Positions 46,263 to 58,473 of a stretch of 64,000 nucleotides of DNA are shown here, piece by piece. The stretch spans positions 1 to 64,000 of the forward strand of contig NSJX01000059.1 of NCBI GenBank assembly GCA_002286715.1. The letters run 5' to 3'. Each line of letters begins with the position of its first letter. The stretch's first letter is position 1. This DNA comes from Dentipellis sp. KUC8613 (taxonomy: Eukaryota; Basidiomycota; Agaricomycetes; Russulales; Hericiaceae). The notes under the pieces are model-generated. The model did no database searches. It saw only the letters and a program-made list of their open reading frames with translations, and had not been told where the DNA came from. Both the position numbers and the translations under genes were made by a program.

Positions 46263-47803
46263 GAATGACGTCGGCGACTATGGCCTTGCTTGATGTGAGA
46301 TGTCCTCTTGACGAGAATAAGGGAGACAGCGTAGATGAACGGGCGAGCAGGCAGTGTACAGAGTCACGGTAGACGTGGACGGCGTTGGTGGTAAGGGTGA
46401 TTACCATATATGGCTTCTAGGGAAGCCTCATCGTGGCTTTCAAGTTCTTCCTCTTACCACCAGGTTTACTAGCAGAGCATCGTGGGTACTGCTGGCAATA
46501 TGTCCATCCATCCTCGTTGTGTGATGAAGCTAGCCGATATATATATGGTTCAATGGCTAATCTCCATGCTGGCTCCTGCCATGGGTAAAGTCCACTCAGA
46601 TGCCTCCCACGCAAATCACTGAACTGTAGTAGCAAGGACTGTCTATGCAAAATCAAGAATGTAGACCTCCTGTCACAATTGGAAGGTAGGCACAGCCGGT
46701 GAGGAGTTGGACAGGGAAAGGCATGATGAGAATCACCATCCGCTTGAAGTCAAGCTCGAAGCACGAGATTTTCCTTCCTTCCCCCACCTGGCCAGCCAGC
46801 ATCGAGACCAGACACTTCCCTGGTTCGTCAAAGCGTCACCTGCTTAAACTCTTGCTTCTATCCTCACACCATTACCTTCGTCGGGGTCAGACGGGTCGAG
46901 CATGTCGAAATACTATTGTCGGCTCCCAGACACAGCTTTTCTCTTGAAGCAAACGAATGAATCATCCTCGTCTTCGTCACATAACTGCTTCTCCTGGAAA
47001 TTATAGTCGTTGCCGGGAACGAGGATTATTGATGCATCGGTAGTCGCTGCATATCGCTCAGGCAAATGGTGCACGGACCGAAATTCTTTTGATATATGCG
47101 CAACGGCACGTCGCTCGTCCTGCGAAAGGGGGCGGTAGGAAGATGATAGTATTCGAGGTCGTGCTTGAGGACGTGGTCGTACGCTACCTCTAATCAAGTC
47201 GTGGATAGAAAACGCGAAGTGGGCTCCAGGATGCTTGGGCCTATCCTTTTGAGGGGAAATGTTTGTACAGACTTGAGTAGTGCTATGAACGCGCGAGCCG
47301 CGAGACTGGCTAGAATTCGGTCAAGGTCAAAGCTTGCATGCAAGAGAGGTAACTGGACATACCTCAGCAGTTAAATGGCAATCCTTCGGCGCAAATGGCC
47401 ATCCTGTCACGGAGGTCGAGTCGACCTGATTATTGTCGTCTTTGATCCCCACGTAGCGGACAAATTATTGACCCGAAGTTAGAAGTCAAAACTTTGGTAA
47501 ACACGCTGACGATCCCGTAGTGCAATGGCTTCCTACCGCGAAGGTGGAGTTGGCATACTTTTTGTTACCACGAAACCTCCTAGTGCAGCGGCGAGCACCT
47601 GATTGCACGGACAATCTCGCTGCCAAGCTGCGCGTATGAAGGCATGCAAGTTTGTCTGTATTTTGCTTGGCCCATGGAGCTGTCGAAATCGCAGATAGTT
47701 GAGAAGATGTCACCAGACAATTACGACAATCTCGGCATTGAATGATATTGAACATTACTATCGTACATGAGCTCCGGGACTCGTCATGCGCATCGGAACG
47801 CGC
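46263..47803. other. Intergenic, no clear gene
   Basis: About 1.5 kb. An open minus-strand frame spans about 46913-47300 (GAHFAFSIHDLIRG...) but lacks an ATG, splice support and any domain I recognise. It could be a gene relic. Nothing else convincing is seen. Confidence 0.4.
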
Positions 47804-48250
47804 TCAGAAATCCTCGAGCTTGTACACATCGTACGCAACCTCCTCATACGGATGGACCTACGTAAGAAAGACACTTCCTGAATATAACATTTCCGTAAAA
47901 GAATCACTCGAACGCACCTGTTTAAGCTCCTGGATCGCGCCCTTCAGGTCGGCCTGATCACCCCCGTCATTTACAACTATCTCGACACGATCTTCTTCGA
48001 CATGTTCAAGTGTACCCACAGCACCAATCGTAGGATTCGCCCCGTCACAAGGTCTGAACTGGCCTGCGCAGCAGGTTCAAACCTAGCAGAGAGGATTCTG
48101 ATCGAGCTAACCAGTGCCGCGCGTGACGAATGCGCAGTGTTGATAGTTGCCGATTTTGCCAAGTACAGTGGGGTATCTGGAGAAGAGATGGCTGAGAACA
48201 GACTGAGTTGCTGCGACGGGGACGAAGAAGACAAGCTTGTAGCGAGACAT
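47804..48250 (-). CDS. Stand-alone NIF3-insert-like (YqfO/CutA-fold) small protein
   Basis: Three exons (48250-48112, 48063-47918, 47857-47804) give 112 aa in one frame. It starts MSRYKLVFFVPVAATQSVLS and continues HLFSRYPTVLGKIGNYQHCA. The middle has GANPTIGAVGTLEHVEEDRV and the end reads VHPYEEVAYDVYKLEDF. The HPYEEVAYDVY block and the FFVPxxxxxxV start are hallmarks of the CutA/PII-like insert domain of NIF3/YqfO proteins, here encoded alone without the metal-binding NIF3 halves. Such short relatives are common in fungi and bacteria; their role is not known, and a trimeric ligand-binding or metal-linked function is a guess. Its start is only 110 bp from the divergent F-BAR gene. Confidence 0.88.
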
Positions 48251-48360
48251 GAGTATGGGGAGGCAGTGGAGGGCGGGGCGGCAAGTGCCGAGGGAGTAGC
48301 AGGGGAGTTGCGGCGGAGCAGTGCAGCACACAGCACACACCTCACGAGCAAACGACCATC
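48251..48360. promoter_or_regulatory. Compact divergent promoter, NIF3-like / F-BAR genes
   Basis: Only 110 bp separate the two start codons, so the promoters and 5' UTRs of both genes must be shared or overlap. GC-rich (GGAGGGCGGGGCGG), no TATA box. Confidence 0.55.
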
Positions 48361-51300
48361 ATGACCGCCCGGCGGCAGGCCTCGACGACCTCCCTCTCCA
48401 AGTACGCTCGCTCATCCTCTCCAGACCCCACCGTACGCTCTCTCGACTTTTGCAATGCTTTCTGGGGTGTCGGCGACAGCGGCGTCGACGTCCTCTTCGC
48501 CCGCATGCGCGGCGCGGCGCGCACCATGGACGAGCTTCGCAATTATTGGAAAGAAAGGTTGGCGTCTCTCGCATGGGCGTACACTACGTGCTAAGGACTG
48601 TGCAGAGCCGCGATAGAAGAGGACTACGCGAAGCGCTTAGCGAAGTTAGCGAAGCTCACTGTTGGCCGAGACGAAATCGGGTGCGTCCCCTCTACCCCGA
48701 CCCCTGCTCAGGGCTCCCAAGCTCACTCACGTACTCACCTCGCACCGATGCCACAGAGAGCTGCGCAACTCCCTCGACACACTGCGGCTCGAAACCGACA
48801 AAGAAGCAGGATTCCACCAGCAGCTTGCGTCCCAGATACGCAACGACCTCGAAGCGCCCGCAGCCGCATTCGTCGCGCGCCAAAACTCGCATCGTAAGGG
48901 GCCCCAGGCTGCCATTGAAAAGCAGTTCAAGGCGAAGCAGGCGCATGAGGCGCACGTCGCCAAGGCGCGCGAGAAGTACGAGGCCGACTGCATGCGTATC
49001 AATGGGCTTACTGCACAAGCTACCCTCGTCCAGGGCAAGGACCTTGAGAAGATTCAACGCCAGCTGGAGCGCACCCAGCAGACGGTTCAGGCGAATGAGA
49101 AGGACTACGCGAATTTCTCGCGTATCTTGCAGGACACGGCAGGCAAGTGGGAGGTGGATTGGAAGACATTCTGTGACGGGTGCCAGGATCTCGAAGAGGA
49201 ACGCATGGAATTCACAAAAGACAACGTGTGGGCATATGCCAACGCCGTGTCTATCGTCTGCGTGTCTGATGATGAGGTGCGCCCGTATCACTCTCGCAGC
49301 TCGTTCGCTGGTGCTGATTCCAGCGATAACAGTCTTGCGAACGTCTACGCCTCGCGCTCGAACAGTTTGAGCCCGAAAAGGACCAAGAAAACTTCGTCCG
49401 TGACTATGGTACTGGCAGCGCGATCCCTGAACCCCCGGTGTTCGTCAACCACGGTTCTGGTGCCGCCCTCCCCTCTCCCCCTTCGCGTCCCCTCACACGT
49501 CCAGCACAATTCTCGCGCTCTTCGCAACGCATGAACCGTCCTCCAACTGCACCTCCACAGCCCGTTGATGACGAGCCGCCTGCCGTAAATGCCGCTGGGA
49601 TCGGTGCGGGCGGTCTAGCGCGCGCAGGGACCCTGAGCCGCGGAGGCTCTAAGCCAATGAACGGAAACGGTGTGACGAACGGCAACATCTCGCGCCCTGG
49701 GACAAGCCACGGCCCGGACGCCGACCCTACAACGCACAAGACGCAGCTCGTCGTCGGCGACAACGCCTACGATGTCGACCTGAACAAGAACCCGCAGCAG
49801 CAGCAGCAGCAGGCAAAATCCAACGGCGCGCCCACCCGGGTCGGCGACGAGTCTGATCCGCTCGCGCAGCAAATGGCCAACCTCCAGCGTGCCGCCGCCG
49901 CGAACGGCTCGCTCGGCCGCAGCGGCACCCGCAAGGATCCCGGGGCGTCCGCGTCGGGCTCCGCCTCGCCCAACAAGGGCCCGTCTCCCTCCCAAGACAA
50001 CCGCTGGCGCAACTCCGCCGAGCTCGTCGTCGGCGCGTACCCGCTGCAGGCCGCGTCCTCGCGTCCCACAAGCCCCACCGCGAACTTCATGAAGCCGCCC
50101 GCGCCCGCGCCCGCCGCGCCCGCCGTCGAGTCCGCGCTCGTCGACTACCACCAGCGCCTGCCGGGCGAGCAGCGCGGCCGCAGCCGCTCGAACAGCCGCG
50201 CGAGCTGGAACGGGCAGCCCCCGCCCGCCCACCAGCGCACGCCGTCGCGGAACGACGGCCACGGGCAGAACCTGGAGCGCCCGGTCAGCCGCGAGGGCCA
50301 TGCGGGCATCGGCGCGAACGGGCGCAGTCCGAGCCCTGGTCTGCGCATGGGCCCCGGCTCGAGGAGCGTGAGTCCCGCCGTGGGCGCGCCGCCGGCGCCG
50401 GACAGGCGGGAGAGCTACCGCTCGACGAACAGCGTGGGCATCGCGCTCGATCCGTCGGGCAAGGTCGCGATGGACTCCATGGCGGATCAGTACATGCAGC
50501 AGCAGAGGCAGCAACAGCAACAGCAACAGGCGCCACCGCAACAGCAGCTGCCCCCACCGCAGCCGTACCAGACGCACGTCCAGCAGCAGCAACAGCAACA
50601 ACAACAACAGCTGCAGGCGCCTGGTGCACAGGCGCAGCGCCGCCCGAGCGTCAGCGGCGGCCACCCGTACGCAACCGCCGCGCCCGTGCAGGCCCTCCCG
50701 CAGAGCAGCTACGGCATGGCGCAGCCGCCGCCGCCCCAGCAGCAGCCGCCTCCGCCCCAGCAGCCGCCGCAGTCGCAGCTCTACCGCCAACCGACGCAGC
50801 ATCAGCAGCCGATGTACGCGCCGCCGACCGCGCCCGCGTACAGCGCGCCGCCGCCCGCGCACCAGGCGTACGGCGCGCCGCCCCCGCACGCGTATGCGCC
50901 CCCGCAGCAGGACTATTACGCCCAGCAGCAGCAGCAGCAACAGCAGCAACAGCAGTATCAGCAGCCGCCACAGCAACAGCAGTATGGTGCTGGGTATGCC
51001 GGGTACAGGAGCGTCAGTCCCCAGCCGATGCATGGCCATATGCATGGCCGCTCGCCGTCGCCGCAGCCGATGGCGATCGCTCAGCCCGCGCAACCCCCTC
51101 AGCAGGCGGTTGTGCCGCCGACGAGGCAGTACACGGAGGACGGGCGCGGGGTGCTGTTCTACGGTCAGTTTTTTGTAGTTCTCGTCCGTTGTAAGAAGGC
51201 GCATGCTGATGACGTCGGGTTGGCTGCAGTGAAAGCGCTGTACGACTACAACGCGACGATTCCGGAGGAGTTCGATTTCCAGGCGGGCGATATCATCGCG

Positions 51301-51408
51301 GTGACGGCGACGCCGGAGGACGGGTGGTGGAGCGGCGAGCTGCTGGACGAGGCGAGGAGGATCCCCGGGAGGCATATATTCCCGAGCAACTTCGTGTCGC
51401 TGTTCTAG
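48361..51408 (+). CDS. F-BAR and SH3 domain protein (Cdc15/Imp2/Hof1-like)
   Basis: Membrane-curving scaffold of the cytokinetic ring and septum. The N-terminal F-BAR/FCH region reads FCNAFWGVGDSGVDVLFARM, ELRNYWKERAAIEEDYAKRL and AKLAKLTVGRDEIGELRNSL. Coiled-coil helices follow (HQQLASQIRNDLEAPAAAFV, LVQGKDLEKIQRQLERTQQT, WKTFCDGCQDLEEERMEF). After SCERLRLALEQFEPEKDQEN comes a long disordered Pro/Ser/Gln-rich region with CAG/CAA tracts at 49793-49812, 50496-50613 and 50925-50985. The C-terminal SH3 domain is KALYDYNATIPEEFDFQAGD (ALYDY motif), GWWSGELLDEARR and IFPSNFVSLF. The last intron is about 51164-51230 and is removed to give FYVKALYDY. About 900 aa. Glutamine tracts probably vary in length between strains. 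Confidence 0.93.
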
Positions 51409-52616
51409 GTGTGGGGTATGGATCTCCTCGGTCGGTCGATCTTTGTTGGGTGAGTTGTTAGTCGGTGGCGGGTGGTTGGCGGTTGGTGGCGCTGCTGGGT
51501 GGTGCTGAGTCGGTTGCTTGATTAGTATTGGTCTGGTGTTGCTTTCGGGTGCTTGGATGCGTACGTCCGTCTAACTCTCATTAATTGTCCCCTGTTTCCT
51601 CTCCTGCTCTTACTTCTCCTCACTCCCTCTGTCCTGTGTTTTTCTCGTTGTGTCCCGTCGTTGTCGCGGTCTTGTGCTCCTCGAATTCTTTCTCTCCCGC
51701 AGTGTCCTCCGGATCCTGTTGCGCGATGTACCACGTATCACGTACGGACTGGGCTTTCATGATATTCCCCATCCCATAGTTGCTCGTTGCTCGCTACTGG
51801 TTGCCCTCACCCCCGTTCCCTTTTTGCTATTTCCTGCCCCCCTCCGCTCCTGCTCCCCTCTCACGGAGTCTCGGTTCACGAATACCATATGCAGTTCTGT
51901 GATTTACTCTACCTTATTTATTGAATACAAAAGTTCTATACGGCTCTGCTAGGCTGTGTTACGTTGTTGGTTTTGACATTTTAGTGACGTTGATGTTAGG
52001 TTTCGTGGTCTGTGCATGGCGGTGAAGTCTTCGCAATGCTGTTAGACTTCGGCTAGTACAAGTACAAGTTGCACCAGCCTTAGGATGTGTGAGAACGACA
52101 TGTCCGACTAGCCGCGCGCCGCCATTCTACGAATCCACACGTTTTCTTCCTCCGCAACTCTATCGCAATGATACGACGTCGATTCAACATCTAAACATCT
52201 TTGCATCGATTGAGTTTCGTTTGTCCGGGCTTCGTCCTTATTTCCTTCTGAACACTGGCAAAGCTCATACTCACATTAGAATCTCGTCCATTACCTTCCC
52301 GGGCCCAAGCGCCCCGCAGCACGTCGACACGCACTGCATGTGCACACTAGGACAGCGCACTCTACGGCCGCACCGCCTGCCTCGTCACTGTCAGTTCATG
52401 ATGGGCTCATCGACGATCAAATCACGCAGGAACGACATCTTCAACGCGTTCGCCGCGTCCCCGGCTGCAATTGGCTGCTTATCGGGGCAGGAGCATGTGC
52501 ACCAGGACCGCCGAAGCTCACGTTCGTTGCTGTGGTCCCGGCTTCTCTCAGGCTATCCAGATCCTCTGGCAGGCCTCAGCATATCTCAAATTTAGCACAC
52601 ACTGGCAGGGCCGACG
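51409..52616. other. Intergenic
   Basis: T- and C-rich 3' flank of the F-BAR gene (51550-51880), then the upstream region of phosphoesterase copy 3. The open frame at 52089-52595 has no domain and I do not call it. Confidence 0.45.
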
Positions 52617-52627
52617 ATATATATATA
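52617..52627 (+). promoter_or_regulatory. TATA box of phosphoesterase copy 3
   Basis: An uninterrupted ATATATATATA run ends 48 nt before the ATG at 52676. Confidence 0.65.
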
Positions 52628-52675
52628 GGCGGCGCTTTGACAGCCCTCGGTTGAGCGTCCTCATCCCCGCAAACG

Positions 52676-55534
52676 ATGAAGCTCATTCTTGCGCTCTGTG
52701 CTCTTGCTGTGGGCGCCGCGGCCTGCCCGGGCCACGAGCATGAGGAGGAACACGCTCATCTGCACCGTCGCGCGCCGCCGACGGCCCAGCTGACCCCGCC
52801 GACGCGTCCGCTTGTGTGGGGCGACGTGAACATCATCCATACGACGGACAGCCATGGATGGCTTCTAGGGCACCAGAAGCCGTCGTTCCCGGAGCCGAAT
52901 TACAGGTGTGTTATCGTGCTCTACTTCGAAGGAAGGCGACGCGTCTGACGCGTCGTTGAAGTGGTGATTTCGGCGACTTCGCGTCGTTCGTTGCGCATAT
53001 GAAGGATATTGCCAAGGTGTGTGCATGTGTGTCGTTTTGCGTGGCTAGCGTTGACAGGCGTCGGGTGCTGTAGGAGAAGGACGTGGACTTGTTGCTGGTG
53101 GATACTGGTGACCTGCACGATGGTTCGTCCCAATGATGTTCATTATTCGGTTGAATACTTTATTCCATACTTATCTAGGAACTGGACTCTCGGATGGCTT
53201 CCCTCCCGGAGGCGTCGACGCTCATGAGGTACATTGAGGCGCATATATTCTATCAGTGATGCGTAGCTCAACAATTCACTAGTCCAACAAATTCGTCGAC
53301 CAGCTCCCTTATGACGTCCTGGCCATCGGAAAGTACGTCTCTCCATTCTCCTAGGCTGCATCAACTCCTCACAAACGCTTGGCCCCTCCTGACCAGCCAC
53401 GAGCTCTACATCTACGCAAACACACTGGATATGTGCGTTCGGCTCCCACCAGTGTCGCGTGCCGCGCGCTCATCGCTCTATAATTATAGGTACAACAATT
53501 TCGCGCCGAAGTTCCCGGGACGCTATTTGTCGTCGAACGTCAACATCACGATCGCTGGCAAGGACGGCAAGCCTGTCAGTGTTCCCGTGGGCAGTGAGTC
53601 GATTTCTGAGAGGAGAGTGTATCTGGAGTACTTATATGCGCGTTTATCCAGGTCGTTTTGCGAAGTTCAAGACGACAAAGTGCGTGCTATGTCAAGCATA
53701 AAAGTAACTATCGGTATCGAGATGTTGACATTTTATTTCTGCAAGGGGCCGCCGGGTCACGTCCCTTGGCGTTCTGTTTGATTTCACGGGCAATGATGTC
53801 AACACCACTGTGCAGAAGGTGGAGGATATGGTCAAGGAGAACTGGGTCCGCATCTACTGCGTTTGTCTACATCAGACCGCAGTCAGACTAATTTGCTGCA
53901 TACAGTTCAAAGAAGCTATCCAAGAGGAGCCTGACTTCTTTCTGTTGATCGGGTAAGTAACGTTCCCATATACGTGAATGCTAGTCTCAGGCGAAAGCCA
54001 TTTCAGCCATATGCCCGTCGCGCAAGACAACTGTAAGGATATTCACTTTGGGTTGTACCGTGATGTCTGATGGAGGATCGCGCAGGGCCCACCGTGTTCA
54101 ACGCCGTCCGTGCTGTGCACGCCGAAACCCCGATCCTCATTCTTGGTGGGCACTCGCACATCCGTGACTGTCGTGCGTAGCAATCTTCTGCGGTCGTGCT
54201 GGAGCAGTATTGATGATCCCCATCTACCTCTGGTAGAGCAATATGACGACCGGTCGATTGCGCTGGAGAGTGGTCGGTATATGGAGACCGTTGGTACGTG
54301 AATCGATAATTGACCTAGGATAAACCTCAACTCACGATCGCGACTCAGGCTTCCTCAGTGCGTCACTTTCTATACACCCCGTTCCATATAATATTATGAA
54401 CTCTGTTCCAGGCGCTGATCTCGACGAGCGCAACAATAAGAAAAACATCACCTTCAATCGCCGCTACCTCGATCCCAACCGTGTGACCTACGAGGTATGC
54501 CCCGTCGTCGTCGTCTGCATCCACGGTCTCTGAAATGGCTGACCGAGCAAATAGTTCCATACTAAGCAAAGCAACCGTACATTTGACACATCGCTGGGCA
54601 AGCGGATCACTACAGGTCTCAACAATCTGGCGAAGAGCTTCGATCTGTCCTTCTTCTTTGGCACTGCGCCGCGGGATTACACGCTGAGCCGGTACGCAGT
54701 TTCGATAATGCCATTACACCTTAGAATTGAATTGCATTCCAGGGACCCCTACCCCTCCAATGGCTCCCTTCTGTCGCTCTTCATCGATCAGGTAAGCCCC
54801 TTCGATTTCATCCTCGCAAAACCCAATCCTCACACATCCCAGGCTACCCCCGTAGCACTCGCTATCAACAACACGCGCGCCTCCATCCCCAACATCATCA
54901 TCACCAACTCTGGCGAGCTGCGCTTCGATCTCTACGGTGGCCCGTTCACGAAGAACGACCAGCTCACCGCGTCGCCGTTCACCGACTCGTACCTCTACAT
55001 CCCGAACGTGACCTTCAGCATCGCGAACCAGGTCCTGCCCGCGCTCAACAAAGCCGGCGCGAACGAGAAACGCGAGCTCGAGCGCGAGCGCGAGCTGTAT
55101 GCGCGCGGCGAGGTCGGCATGCGGTATAACCGGTGGCTCGAGACCATGGACCGGCGTGGGGGACGGGACAAGCGCGCGGCGAAGAACCTGACGCTCGGAT
55201 ACGTCACGACGGATGTAGGTCCCACCATCTGGAAGCACGAGAGAATATATTCTGACGGTGATGCACATAGAACTGCCCCGGCATCGGCGACGACACAATG
55301 CACGCGCCGCTCCCGTTCTTCAACAGCCCGGACTACCTCGCCTCGCCGCCGCCGAACGTGACGGACGACGCGCCCATCGATCTCGTGTTCATCAACTTCA
55401 TCCAGAGCGACGTGCTCGGCGCGCTCAATGGCCTGCAGAGCACCACGAAGTTCGCGGATGCAGATGTGTTGCCGTATAGCCCGACGCTGTCAGATGCGGT
55501 GCTGGGGCTGTTTGCGCAGAAAATGTGGAATTGA
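52676..55534 (+). CDS. Metallophosphoesterase, 5'-nucleotidase family, copy 3
   Basis: Third paralogue. Signal peptide MKLILALCALAVGAAACPGH, then EHEEEHAHLHRRAPP with a dibasic site. Active-site motifs are as in copy 1: [20 protein letters not shown] (Thr for Ser), AIGNHELYIYA, FFLLIGHMPV and ILILGGHSHIRDC. C-terminal domain: [76 protein letters not shown] and the end LGLFAQKMWN. Two introns (54173-54236 inside RDC/QQYD and 54792-54842 inside FIDQ/ATPV) are absent at the same positions in copies 1 and 2. There is also a charged ELERERELY insertion. Intact. Likely the most diverged of the three. Confidence 0.92.
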
Positions 55535-55771
55535 GGAGTTCGGTCGGGTAAATGGAAGGCGTATGTTGTGTAGTGTCATATGTAGGGGGCGGCGGATCGT
55601 TTATTTCCTGGTGTACAACGTCAATTTCGTACATGACTGCTCGAAGCTCTCAACGACCTGAAGGCTGGATTTGAATTAATAACGGAACAGACGGGCGACG
55701 TGTGTTTGAACGAGAAATCGTACTGACTACACAAGGAGAGAAGGTCATTTTGAACGATTGCGTTCGAAAAT

Positions 55772-57590
55772 TCAAGAATGCTCAGAATATTCAGTACTGT
55801 CTGACGCGTGTGCGCGAGAAAGAATCCGGTTTTCCTAGCGACCCACATCGATGATTAAAGCAAAAATGATGCAGAGTGAAAAGGAGACATACCACTAGCG
55901 CGTCCTCCGCCGCTGTGTCTGCCTTGGCTACCACCGACACCGGGACGACTTCTTCGATTTCCTTCACCCAAGCCGCGTCCGTCTGGCAACCAATGAGAGA
56001 CAGCCGGTTCAGCGGCAGACCCGCATTCTTGCGCTCGACGAGAGCTTTGAGCAACGCCTTATGCAGCGGCATGCCAAAATCCAACGTGTGGTTGAGGTCA
56101 ACGTCGACAATGGACAGAGACACCAACCCAGGATTGACTCGAACGTCCTCTGCGGCAAATTCGGCAAGGTACGCCCAGCGATCGCACATCTCGGACGACC
56201 AGGCCGCGATCAGGACGCCCAGCTGCCGCCGGGTGACATGCAGATGCTGCACGCTCGGAAACATCGCGGAGATGCTCATCCAGCTGCGGTGCGTCCCGGT
56301 GTTGACCTCGTTGAAGGCGAGCGTGTGGACTTGTGCCAACGGGATGGCCCCGAGCAGCTTTTTGAATGCAGGAAATGGACGCCAGCCTGGGGGGCCGTCG
56401 TCGCCGGCACGGCACTTGACTTCGATGCAGGCATGAGGCGTTGAGCCCGGCCTGTACCACTCGGCATTGTGCACGGCTATCTCGCGGTACTGGTCCGCCG
56501 AAGACTCGACGAGCGAGAGGCAGACGCTATTGGTGGTGAAGGAGTGCACGTGGATCACGTACTCGGCCAGCGGGGAGAAGCCGTTCAGGATGGGGAGCAG
56601 GAAATCGACGTCTTGGATGCGTGCGGTGGGTTTCAGGAGGCATCGCAGCCTCAGTTCGCATGTCGCCGGCCTTTTGATGTAGCCTTCGACGGGATCGCAA
56701 ACGGTGGCTTCGCCGCTCAGGTGTAGCAGTTCGAGGTGCGGCATTTCGGCCACCCCGCGCATCCGAGGGGTAGACGACAGTGGCGGTACAGGCAGACCGC
56801 CCACGAGGATAAGTTTGCGGAGAGACTGCATGTGACAGAGTGCCTCATACAGCATCGATTCGGTGGAAGGATATTTCGGATTGAAGGCGCTGTCGAAATC
56901 TGACGGGTTCATGCGTGTGTTGACATTGATGATGAGCTCCGTCAAGCTGCTGATACATGGAAGAAGCCACGGCACTCTGTCCATACGAATGATCAGGCGA
57001 CGGAGGTGAGGAATTTGGCCGGCAAAAAGGTCGCTAGGCAGCGCCTTCAGGTCTCCGTCCCGACGGGATGCGTGCAATGAGAGCTCGAGTTCCTCTAGAA
57101 GAGGCGCGGGCTGGGTAAGAACCTCCTCTATGAATTCGCCTGTGTGATCGCGGGGGTCCGAGTCGATGATGCGCAGCTTCTTCAGATGCGAGGTGTATTG
57201 GGATAGGAGCGCAACTTGTGGAGACGGCAGTTGTGACGAGACGGTCCATGAGATGGAAGGCTGAAAGAGCAAGAGTTGCTCTTTCAGCGGCGACTCTCCG
57301 CCTTCGGAATTGGCGTCTATTTCGCGCCAAAGGTTAGGGGTTTTGAGAGCGAGCTCCCGCCAATTACGGCAAACGTGCATGACGACGACCAGTCCTAGCT
57401 GTAAGTAATTAGGTTTGACTGGGCTGATGGAGATCGATGTGTCGGAAACAAAGCTGAAGATATGAATGAGCAGTTCGGCGGGAAGGCGAGCGACGGGACC
57501 GCCGTTAGGGAGTTGACCCGGAGAGGGATTGTCGTCCACTGTATTCGCAGAGTCTTCCATGGAACGGAAAGATACGGGGTCTGTGTCCAT
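55772..57590 (-). CDS. F-box protein with leucine-rich-like region
   Basis: Putative substrate adaptor of SCF ubiquitin ligases, from the F-box family that is highly expanded in Agaricomycetes. Start MDTDPVSFRSMEDSANTVDD. The F-box begins at about residue 33 with VARLPAELLIHIFSFVSDTS, and later come VVMHVCRNWRELALKTPNLW and REID. The rest has scattered leucine-rich motifs (LKKLRIIDSDPRD, LEELELSLHASR, LRRLIIRMDRVPWL, LRKLILVGGLPVPPL). The single frame reads to 55791. I propose a last intron at 55835-55892 (GTATGT..CTAG, 58 nt), which gives the tail ENRILSRAHASDSTEYSEHS and a stop at 55772. Target unknown. Confidence 0.85.
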
Positions 57591-57676
57591 CTGAGAAAAT
57601 TCTATGCTGCCTTCGATTTGAGTGTGTGGTAATTATCCACAACGGCTCTACGGGGGCAACGGATCTAATGTAGGAA

Positions 57677-57706
57677 TGTCGGAAAACTTAATTTAGCATT
57701 ATCATA
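57677..57706 (+). repeat. Left terminal inverted repeat
   Basis: Begins TGTCGGAAAACTTAATTTAG and ends CATTATCAT. Pairs imperfectly with 58849-58878. Confidence 0.5.
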
Positions 57707-58473
57707 GAAACCCATAATCATAGATATGATAATGACATGATAAGAGGCCTCGGATCATTACCATTACATGACCATGCAATCGAAATGATAATGGCCTATG
57801 GCAATGTAATCGCTTAATGGTAACGTATGATCATGAGATTAGATAAGATACCCCGCACCAATCTGCCCCGCGCCAAAGCCCAGCGTATTTTTCTCCTCCA
57901 CCTCAGCTTCTCCCGCACAGCATCAAGGTTGAAGTCGATTGCGAACCTTCGGACTATCCGCCCCGCTGAGTGTACTTTGGGCGCAAGCATTGCAATGCAC
58001 GAGTATAGCTGCCAAAGACCTTTTAGATGGTCAGATTTAGCAAAGAATCGGGAGTTTGCGCACAACACGCAAAATGTTCGGCTCGCGTAGCATGATCCTC
58101 ATTGACGCGTATGTAACGAGTGAAGGAACGACATAGCCGCCACCTAGGGTGCACTCAGTATCCCTCGTTCGGGCTGAGATGAGCCGCTGTCTTTCTCGCG
58201 CTCGAAGAGATTCCGCTAAGTGGCGCGCCTCTCGCGCACCTATCAGGTCTCATCTCTCGTATGTACCCACCACTCCGATCTCGTGTACAATATTTCAGCT
58301 GAGATCTGCTTCATATTGTCCCAGGAACACAGGATGTTGACACACAGTTGTGATGCAGCCCGCTCCGTTATGCTGCACTATTCGAGAGCCTTTCGGGCGA
58401 GACTGAAAAGTATTCCATAAGTGCGAAAAAGCGTCATATGGCCATGTTACTTTCTATGTCTTATACAGCTAGC

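Noticed and set aside
49615..51375. 586-codon open frame on the minus strand
   Set aside because: Exact antisense of the Gln/Pro-rich F-BAR linker; Leu/Arg-rich shadow of CAG repeats with no domain.
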